Assembly: GCA_023213395.1 (NCBI GenBank)
Contig: CM041465.1
Location: 73,105,741 to 73,169,740, forward strand
Length of the DNA stretch: 64,000 bases
DNA from: Cycas panzhihuaensis
Taxonomy: Eukaryota; Cycadophyta
Reading direction: 5' to 3'
Positions within the stretch are counted from its first letter, which is position 1. Each line of letters starts with the position of its first letter. The notes under the pieces are model-generated. The model saw only the letters and a list, made by a program, of their open reading frames with translations. It searched no databases and was not told the origin of the DNA. Below, piece by piece: positions 56,698 to 64,000 of the stretch. A program made the translations under genes and the position numbers.

Positions 56698-57773
56698 CTA
56701 CGGCCATTGTCCTGTTGATGTAGCCAGAATTTCTTCAATAATTTGGGTCAGTGTGGCAATTGTTGCATCCTTTTCTTTAATTTTTTCCTGAAGGGCTGCT
56801 ATTTCTGCCTTGTACCCTTCTTCCATTTCCATAATTAACTGGATGATCTGACTTGATTTATTGTCCGATGGGGGTGGAGCTGATGTCTGTCCCATTTCCA
56901 TTACGGGCGGGAATTCTTCCCATTCTTCTAAAGAAGGTTCTACTTCTTCTGCTTCTGCTAGTTCCTCCTCATCCTTCTTTCTTTTGCTACTTTTCCTTAT
57001 TGTTTGCTTAGCCCGATGAGGAATAGGTGTCCCGAGGGTTTGTTGTAACCATTTGAGAACTTTACTCATTTGCTTTTGAACCCTCTTTTTCAATTCTTGA
57101 TTTTGTGCAGTATTCGGAAATTCAGTCACCCACCATTTAATTAGTGGTTCTTTTGGAGAAGTAGTTGTTTTTATCAATTGTACATTTGGACATTGATAAA
57201 ACAGAATAGCTAACAACAATGAAGGGTGACGAAAAGGATGAGTCATTATCTCCTGAATCTGCGGCCGCATGTTGTCTGCCAGGAATTCTGACCAATCCAA
57301 TTTCTCCCCATCCCGAATCTTCAGTAGTATTGGCATCATTCCCCCTGGAATGTATGTGTATTTCCGTTTGATAAAAACCTAGAATTAATGACTTTTGTTA
57401 TCCACTGCAATCGGATATCTTTTATGTCTGCCACATGGATTCCTCCTGAAGTGAGTTGTGTATTTTCTTGACAAAACTCTTTTAACCATAGCTCACGGTC
57501 CACTTTCAATCGCTTGGTTGCCGTGGGTACTTCCCCTTCGTTGGGAAGTCCTGTTATCAAATGCACAATCTCCGCATCTATCTTAATTTTCCTCATATCC
57601 TTTTTAATTACTAAGATGCTTTCCATAATTTCTGGGTCATAATACATAGGGTTACAATATATGTACTCTCCCCAAGCAGCTTGCTTGATCTTGGTCTGAA
57701 ATTGAGAAGGTAAAGCTTCGAGGTCTTTCCTTAATTTGGATAGAAAAGTCTCCTGACAACCTGTTGTCCTCAT
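56698..57773 (-). pseudogene. Element N extra ORF between integrase and 3' LTR (about 355 codons, one frameshift)
   Basis: Two frames, 57336-57773 and 56698-57339, overlap at a -1 type junction near 57337 and read as one protein. The N-terminal part (YIYCNPMYYDPEIM; IVHLITGLPNEGE; IRLQWITKVINSRF) resembles the plant transposon protein domain often found in the extra ORF of Athila-type elements (from memory, not searched). The C-terminal part has a basic cluster (RKSSKRKKDEEE), an acidic segment and a coiled coil from about residue 300 (EEGYKAEIAALQEKIKEKD). No signal peptide or transmembrane segment is obvious. It occupies the position of the env-like gene in such elements, but nothing here shows an envelope function. 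Confidence 0.7.
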
Positions 57774-58048
57774 GATGGGCTATGGGATTCCAGAGAGAAA
57801 ACTGAAATAACCTGGAAATACGAATACGACGTGTGTACCTTTGCTAGTATGGTCACTGTTTTCTGGAAGTATACACGCTGATTTGAAGCTGGATTTCGTC
57901 CTTCTGTCTCCTTAGATCGCAAGGGTTTCCCTCGGTTGCTTGCTGTTGAGAATCCGAGCGGAATTGTCCTCGATTTCGCTATGCATCACGGAAATGCTTG
58001 CAGGTACATAATATATACTTTTGTCTTATTCGACTCTTTTCTTCTATG

Positions 58049-58348
58049 TGTACTTCAACTGCATAGTTTTTCAAGTACACATAGTGTAAACTAGTTAACT
58101 TATCCACTTTTTTAACAGTGTGTACCTAGCAGCGTACTTTTCCAGTATGCATAATGTATTTTGGTCTATTTTACATAGTGCATACCAGATAGCATACTTT
58201 TTTAGTATGTATAATGTATTTTGGGTTGTTTTACACAGTGTGTACCAAATAGCATACTTTTCTAGTATGTATAATGTAATTTGACTTATTTTACACAGTG
58301 CGTACCTGGTAACATACTTTTCGCACTACGTATAGTGTATTTTGCCGG
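58049..58348. repeat. 60-bp tandem repeat array in element N (about 5 units)
   Basis: Units start at 58049, 58109, 58169, 58229 and 58289, exactly 60 apart. The core reads ACAGTGTGTACC...AGCATACTTTT.TAGTATGTATAATGTA; the third and fourth units are most alike and the first is most diverged. Each good unit contains a small stem, CATACT with AGTATG. The array lies between the integrase C-terminus and the extra ORF. Confidence 0.92.
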
Positions 58349-58539
58349 TATGTATGTGAAAAAACAGATTTCTTTGACAGAATTCTTTCTTATCCTTGAT
58401 TCTTTTTGTCATAATATCCTTGTTATTGATGATTCTTCTTATTGCTTATGTATATGATAGGAGTTACAGTTGTTTTTTCTTGTTTTTTCAATTTTTTTGG
58501 ATTTTTGTTTCCATACTGAACTGGATCACATTCCAGTAT

Positions 58540-60104
58540 CAAGGCAATTCGATTTGCCTCAACTTCATGCAACACGGTATGGTACAACCAGTTGATCCGG
58601 CTGGTAGACTAGTCTATTCGATGTACGGTTTTAATCTGCTACCATTCACTCGAGTTGGTAGCAATGGTCCATCAATTTCCCGTAGTTGCACCGACCCATT
58701 CTCGAAGATTCTTTCTGCGATGTAAGGTCCTAGCCATCACATCTTGAGTTTGTCGAGGTGCATTTTAAACTTACTGTCGTAGAGCAACACTTGGTCACCT
58801 TCTCTAAATTGTGGTTTGCATAGATGTCGATCATGCCACGCTTTCTGCCGTCTCTTTTCTATATTTTGCAACCATTTTGCCATATATTGTTTTTCTTCTA
58901 ACCGCACCAATTCTTCCAATCGTTGTCGTAAGGATTGGAAGTCGTCTAATCGACACTACATGGCGGTTCTTAGGCTTGGTATCTCGAACTTGGTCAAAAG
59001 AATGGCCTCTATTCCGTAAACGCAGTGGAATGGGGTCTGTCCAATTGATCTTTTATAAGTTGTTCTAAATGCCCATAACATGGATGGCAGTTTTTCAGCC
59101 CAATCAGATCTCCCTACATCACATATTTTCCTTAAGCAGTTTTCAATTATTTTGTTTGAACTTTCTGCTTGCCCATTTGCCCTTGGGTAATATGGTGTAG
59201 ACTTCCGATGGCTTATCATGAAGGCCAATGTCAATATCTCTATGGTTTGATTCAGAAATTGGGCACCTTGGTCACTCACAATCTCCAGAAGGCATCCAAA
59301 ACGTGTAATAACCACCTTGTACAGAAATTGGGCCGTACTTTCCGCATCTGCTTTCCTTAAGGCTCTTGCTTCTACCCACTTAATCATATAATCAGTTCCC
59401 ACTAGGACATATCGAGCTTTAGATCGTCGGGCGGCTGATTTAATTGGTCCAACGAAGTCAAGTCCCCATTTCTCGAACGATGCCAGAGGTAGAATGGAAT
59501 GTAGGGGTTAGAAATCTTGTCGATTAGGTTTCCCAAACCGTTGACAATAGTCGCAGGCTTGAATCCACCTTCTTACGTCCTCGAACATGGATGGCCACCA
59601 GAATCCAGACATCAAGATTTTCCTCCATGTTGCTAATTTTCCCATGTGTCCACCCGCTACACCTTCATGTGCTTGGGACATAATCTGGCTGGTCTCGTGT
59701 GGCCGGACGCATCGCCGCAACACTTCATCTGGTCCCAGTTTATATAATTCTCTGTTTATTAATTGATACGGCTCTGCTTTTCTAACGAAATTGCGTCGTT
59801 TCGTGCGGTACAATTCTGACAGTACTTCCCCAGTCGCTAGATACTCTGGTATTCCCTCATACCTGTCTGTTGGAACTGCCTCCACACTGAACAACGCCGC
59901 GTCTGGAAAGTCATCTGGTACTCCTGTAGCCTTTTCCCCATTCGAGATTCTTAACAACTGATCAGGTATAATATGAGCTTTCCCTGGTTTCACAATTATT
60001 TTGAAAGAAAATTCACAAACAAAGATTAGCCATCTGTTGATTCGCCCTCTCATTATTGGTTTGTTCACCAGATACATCAGTGCTTGATGGTCCACAAAGA
60101 ACAA
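58540..60104 (-). pseudogene. Element N RNase H end and integrase
   Basis: One frame from 60104 leftward with stops near 59508, 58955 and 58737. It opens with the end of RNase H (FFVDHQALMYLVNKP). Then the integrase zinc domain (HEGVAGGHMGKLATWRK... CDYCQRFGK) near 59520-59700. The integrase core has Asp in GLDFVGPI, Asp in VSDQGAQF and Glu in RANGQAESSNK. A C-terminal gypsy-type module has EGDQVLLYD and WLGPYIAERIF, then TRVNGSRLKPY near 58600. All three catalytic residues are kept, and the three stops are the only breaks I see. Confidence 0.9.
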
Positions 60105-60109
60105 GAATG

Positions 60110-61399
60110 GATTTGCTAATAAATAGTGTCAAAATTTCTGAGTGCATACACCATCCCGAGCGCTTCTCTCTCTGTTGTGGTATAGTTATGTTCTGTTTTT
60201 GTGAGTTTCCGACTTGCAAAGTATATCGGATGGTCTATGTTGTCATCGCTTGGTTGGGCCAATATGCATCCAATAGCGTATTGTGAAGCATCCACATGTA
60301 CATGGAAGGTTTTTTTCCAATCAGGAAATCGCAATATGGGTGCTGATATGATGGCTCGTTTCAATGCTTCGAATGCTTATTGTTGTTCTTCCATCCATTC
60401 CCATTCAATACTCTTTTTTAACAATTCCTCTAGGGGTCCTGATATGTATGCATATCCCCTGATGAATTTTCTGTAATATCCGGTTAAACCCAAGAAACCT
60501 TTCAATTGTCTCCTCGGGAGTGGTATGGGAAAATGTAAGATTACAGATACTTTGGCTGGATCTGTTAGCAATCCCTCCTTGTTGACGATGTGTCCCAATA
60601 GATTTCCAAAGGGTACCAAAAAGGTACATTTCTCTGGGTTCAAACACAACTTATTCTCTCGACATGTCTGTAACATCTCCCTCAAGTTTTCCATATGATC
60701 TTTCATCAATCCGTATAACGTCCAATCGTCTAGGAATACTGCCACTCTTTCCCCAATAAATTTTCAAAATATGTTGATCACGATCCTCTGGAATGTGGCC
60801 GGAGCATTCGTAAGACCGAATGGCATCACTTTGTAGGCGTAAGTTCTCCATTCTGTAACAAATGTGGTCTTTGCTTGGTCCTCCGGGGCAATCTGCACTT
60901 AATTGTACCCACTAAATCCGTCAGTGAAGAAATATATCTCATTTCCTCCCACCACTTCCAAAATGTCTTCTGTAAATGGTAACGGAAAGGGATCCTTCTT
61001 TGTTACCCTATTCAATTGTCTGTAATCCACACAAACACGTATTTTCCAATTCTTTTTGGGAACTACTACTACAGGGCTTACCCAGTCACTGTAGTCAATC
61101 TCGTATATGTATCCTCCTTCCAGCATTTTATCTAACTCTGTTTTTACCTTTTCTTTATACTTAGGATTCATGCGGTATGGTCTCTACTTCACTGGTTTTG
61201 CTTCCTCTACCAAATCAATGTGATGCATTCCTATTTCCGGGGGAATACCCTTCAAGTCTTTATATGACCACGCGAATACGTCACAGAATTCCTCAAACAA
61301 TTGCTGAGCCTTCGCTACTATTTGATTATCCCAATAGTTTCTGATTCGTATCAGTTTGGGATCCTCTTTACTACCGACATTAATTTCAACAGTTTTCAA
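60110..61399 (-). pseudogene. Element N reverse transcriptase and RNase H
   Basis: It starts with a connector typical of Athila/Tat-like pol (EEFCDVFAWSYKDLKGIPPEI). RT has VCVDYRQLNRVTKKDPFPLP, the first catalytic Asp in FFTDGFSGYN, and FLDD near 60735-60745 in place of YVDD, with both Asp kept. RNase H begins FHVHVDASQYAIGCILAQ and includes TTTEREALGMVYAL near 60150. Breaks: a stop just after PVK (near 61185), a stop in FQRIVINIF*KFIG (near 60765) and a frame change near 60110. Confidence 0.9.
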
Positions 61400-61567
61400 T
61401 TTGGTTACTTCGATATCTTCCTTGTTTCCGATTGTGTGGCCAGGGGTATCTTCTATTTTTCTTTCCCCAATATTAACTTCCGTGAATTCTGCAGAATAAT
61501 TTGGGATTTCTTCTTCCTCACCATATGCTGATTCTTCTTCCTCTTTATTTATTTTTATAATTCCTTG

Positions 61568-61985
61568 TTATAAATTCATACTCATTCTTCTAATATTTTT
61601 CAAAATTCTATCGATATTTTTGTCTTCTGATGAATGCATAAAAGTTTTTATAAAAGATTCCCTAAGATTTCCCCAAGTCACATCCAGGCTTTGTTCCCTT
61701 CCTAAGAACCAATCCTTTGCTACCCGTCCCAGGGTGTGATAAAAGTAGTTAGGCCAGATTTTCTTGGGTATACTCAGGGATGTCCATTTTTGTTTACATT
61801 TCTGTATGTGCTCGCTAGGGTTTTGGCCTACATGGAATAACGGGATGTCTAAGTGTTTGGGATGGTCGAATCGAAGCCTAAACACTGCTTGTAGCTCCTT
61901 CCAATCTTGGAGAGTGGCTTGGTGGGCTAAGTACCAATACCAAGTCGTTCCCCGTAAGGTAAGTACTAGATCTTTTTGCCACTGA
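61568..61985 (-). pseudogene. Element N Gag-core-like segment between protease and RT
   Basis: In the same frame as RT, 61568-61885 plus its upstream extension shows a gypsy Gag core pattern: NPSEHIQKCKQKW, FYHTLGRVAKDWFLGREQ, TWGNLRESFIKTF. A similar WKELQAVFRLRF block lies just before. Gag cores normally precede the zinc knuckles and protease, which here lie upstream (62358-64000). Either this family has an unusual order, or the copy is rearranged. A TAA near 61568 separates it from RT, and an acidic linker (EEEESAYGEEEE) follows. The preceding piece, 61966-62319, is open but unrecognised. Confidence 0.6.
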
Positions 61986-62357
61986 TTTTTATCCCAATTT
62001 TTTCGTGCTCCATCCAGTATTCAATGGAGTGGGTTAAATGAGTAGTCCCATATAACTGTTCCCCATAGAAAGGCTTAACATGGTTCCCAACATAAGTTTC
62101 AAAGTTCGTTTCCTCTGGGATAGTTACCCTATTGCCTAGACCGGAGTCTCTAGGAGTATTTACCGCCGATTCCCCTTCCATTCCCTTGGATTTGGGGCCA
62201 ATTGTTGGAAGGGACCGGTTGCTGGGTGGGTATACTTCTAAAGAAGATGAGGAAGGAATATTACTTCCTTCCCCGAGTTGTAATAAGGGGGGGCATAGGG
62301 AATCTACCTTAGAACCCATGCCTGAGGTAGAAGGGAGGTTAAGGTTACTACTAGATA

Positions 62358-63331
62358 CTATAGGACTATGAAAAATAATAAGTCCACTAGGGGGTTTTGG
62401 TCTAGCTTTATGTTATCTACTGAGCTATCATTAGTCATTATATATTCAAAAGAATCTGAATTATCATTAATGTTTCCAATTATACATTTAGATAATAAGT
62501 TACATCTATGAGAGGAAGAATTTACTTCATAGGCGTCTTGCAACCAATAATCCACAAATCTCATCCCATTTTCATCATCTGAAGAGTTATATATTTCTCC
62601 AAAATGAGTTGGTTCGGCTTCTTGGCAGTCAATTAGCTTGGTAGGCTCTTCGGTCGTATGGTAAAGATTCTCTTCATCGAGGGAAGAGGTTGTTGTCTCA
62701 CCTACGACAGTTGTACTGGATCCTTCGTCCGGTATCATCTCAATGGAGTTTCTTCCCAACATTGGCAATACCACTTTGTTTCCATCATCTGATAAAGTGA
62801 AGGTCACGTTCTTCCAGTTTTGGAGACACTGGGTCTTGTATAGCCAGGGCCTCCCTAATAACACTGGATAGGGTGTTGCACCCTTTTCTGTTTCTACGAT
62901 TGTAAAGTCGATTTTTATGACGATCCCTGCCACATCCACTTTGATATCGGCCAGCTTCCCCACAGGTCGCACCAATAATTCGTTGGCCAATTTCAACGAA
63001 TATGTTGTCGCCTCCGCCGGCTTCCCAACTTTCGCCATGTCGAAGTGGGTAGTACATTCACGGCTGCGCCCCCATCGACAATCACTTTCAGAAATGTTTC
63101 TCCCAATACCATCATTGTCACCATGGAATCCATGTCGAATGATGGCATCACTTTCTTTAAACTCTTGGTAATTCCTCGTTGTAATATCCCTCCTTTAATC
63201 CAATCGATTACTTGGCATAGAGGAATAGTTAATTGCAATTGTTTTACCATATTCTCCATCAGCAACAACATTCTTGGAATGTCCTCAGCTGGTAATCCTT
63301 TGAATAGTTCCTCCATCTGTACCATTTAGGG
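62358..63331 (-). pseudogene. Element N protease region
   Basis: A leading segment (MVQMEELFKGLPAEDIP) leads into the aspartic protease: IVDGGAAVNVLPTSTWRKLG with the catalytic Asp-Gly-Gly-Ala near 63065-63080. A frame change near 63000-63030 follows, then PVGKLADIKVDVAG and PVLLGRPWLYKTQ. DGGA in place of DSGA is known in some plant gypsy proteases. The C-terminal 130 residues to 62358 are acidic and unstructured. Zinc knuckles lie directly upstream. Confidence 0.82.
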
Positions 63332-64000
63332 CTATATTTTTGGTTCATCTGGTACTTTTTCTTTCTCCTTTTGCTTATTCTTTCTTACATACACATATTT
63401 GGTTTCAGGCTTCCCCATTGGTAATGCAATCTCTTCTTGAGCTAATTCTTCTAACACTTGTTTTGCTTGTCTGAATCGATTCATTTCCGTCTGTGGATTT
63501 GGATATTCTTCGTCTTCCTTCTCCTTTTGTTTCTTTTGGAGTTTTACATTTTTACTCTCCGGGATGATTGTCATTAGATTGGTAGCCTTAGCTTTTCCCT
63601 TACAATCTTCTGTTTTGTGCTCACTTAGTCCACAATTGTTACATACGAACGGTTTTTGTTCGTATTCCCGTTTTTTTGGGCATTCGGATTTCCAATGCCC
63701 AAATTGTAAGCATATGAGACATCTTCCCATTGGTTGTTTCTTCCTTGAGGGCTCCTGTGTACTCCTCGTTGTATTTATATTCCGAGGTGGGTTGCCTCCC
63801 CTTCCCCTACCTCGTCCTCTGTATGATTTTCCTCTTGGGTTGTAGAAACAATCTTTTGTCATATGCGTATCCACATTGCATATGTGGCACCATTTGTCCC
63901 TTTGGTGCAATGCACTATTCTTCGAATTGAGTTCACATTCTTTAGTTGTGTGTGAACTTTCTTCATAGATGTGGCACCATTTTTCTACTCTGACTTCATG
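63332..64000 (-). pseudogene. Element N gag C-terminus with CCHC knuckles (partial, runs off window)
   Basis: Open from the window edge to a TAG near 63332. It carries a degenerate knuckle (CHIYEESSHTTKEC), then CHICNVDTHMTKDC, an Arg/Gly-rich RGRGRGRGGN segment, CLICLQFGHWKSEC and CNNCGLSEHKTEDC; the last three fit CX2CX4HX4C. A Lys/Glu-rich tail follows. It would bind element RNA. The upstream capsid part is outside the window. Confidence 0.85.

Larger units (their letters stand above)
55716..64000 (-). mobile_element. Element N: Ty3/gypsy retrotransposon with extra 3' ORF (5' end outside)
   Basis: Minus orientation, inserted in M. From right to left: Gag zinc knuckles, protease, a second Gag-core-like segment, RT, RNase H, integrase, a 60-bp tandem array, an extra ORF, polypurine tract and 3' LTR. 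Integrase after RT-RNase H marks Ty3/gypsy. Motifs FTDGFSGYN, FLDDWTLYG and DGGAAVNVLP suggest the Athila/Tat side of the plant gypsy elements (inference). The chain is broken by a few stops and frameshifts, but all catalytic residues I looked for are present. Confidence 0.93.

Overview
This window looks like intergenic DNA from a large, repeat-rich plant nuclear genome, probably a seed plant. A gymnosperm-like genome would fit, but the sequence does not prove it. I recognise no ordinary host gene, tRNA, rRNA or CRISPR array. Nearly everything is retrotransposon, mostly Ty1/copia, nested inside older copies. The copia copies use a primer site resembling the initiator-Met-tRNA complement (TGGTATCAGAGC or close variants). 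Most carry stops and frameshifts, so I annotate their coding regions as pseudogenes.

Layout, left to right (letters are my own labels). A (1-3239, minus, copia, cut by the window edge) sits against an orphan ORF fragment. E (3901-9886, plus, copia, TSD CATAT). F (about 10150-11232, plus) is a copia gag-protease remnant. B (12635-22693, minus, copia, TSD ACATT) has lost its RT and has C (12906-18124, plus, copia, TSD TGAAT) inserted in its 3' LTR. A possible LTR with primer site, P, lies at 23812-24189. G (24932-29963, minus, TSD GGTTT) is a non-autonomous LTR element inserted beside or in H, an old copia pol remnant (to about 32470). D (32839-39085, plus, copia, TSD CCTTA/CCTTC) is one of the better-preserved copia copies. 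A 1.4-kb LINE-like retroposon (39781-41169, minus) has a 14-15-bp TSD. K (41417-50381, plus, TSD GATCT) has 0.5-kb LTRs but no recognisable coding sequence, and contains J (43031-47774, minus, TSD GTTTA). The right end is a triple nest, all minus: L (copia) interrupted by M (copia), interrupted by N (Ty3/gypsy), which runs off the window.

By LTR and protein similarity, B, D, E and M form one copia family (LTR about 347-355 bp). A, C and L form a second, with LTRs near 212-223 bp. G and J form a third, non-autonomous group. Coding and non-coding elements share a polypurine-tract core close to ACATTAAGG and similar TGTT...AACA ends, so the non-coding ones could have been mobilised in trans by the coding ones.

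The most interesting signal is in G and J. Both encode a copia-like Gag N-terminus followed by a second, mutually similar protein region that is not protease, integrase, RT or RNase H as I know them. This region runs almost to the 3' LTR. N is the second point of interest. It has a Gag-core-like segment between protease and RT, a 60-bp tandem repeat array downstream of integrase, and an extra sense-strand ORF before its 3' LTR.
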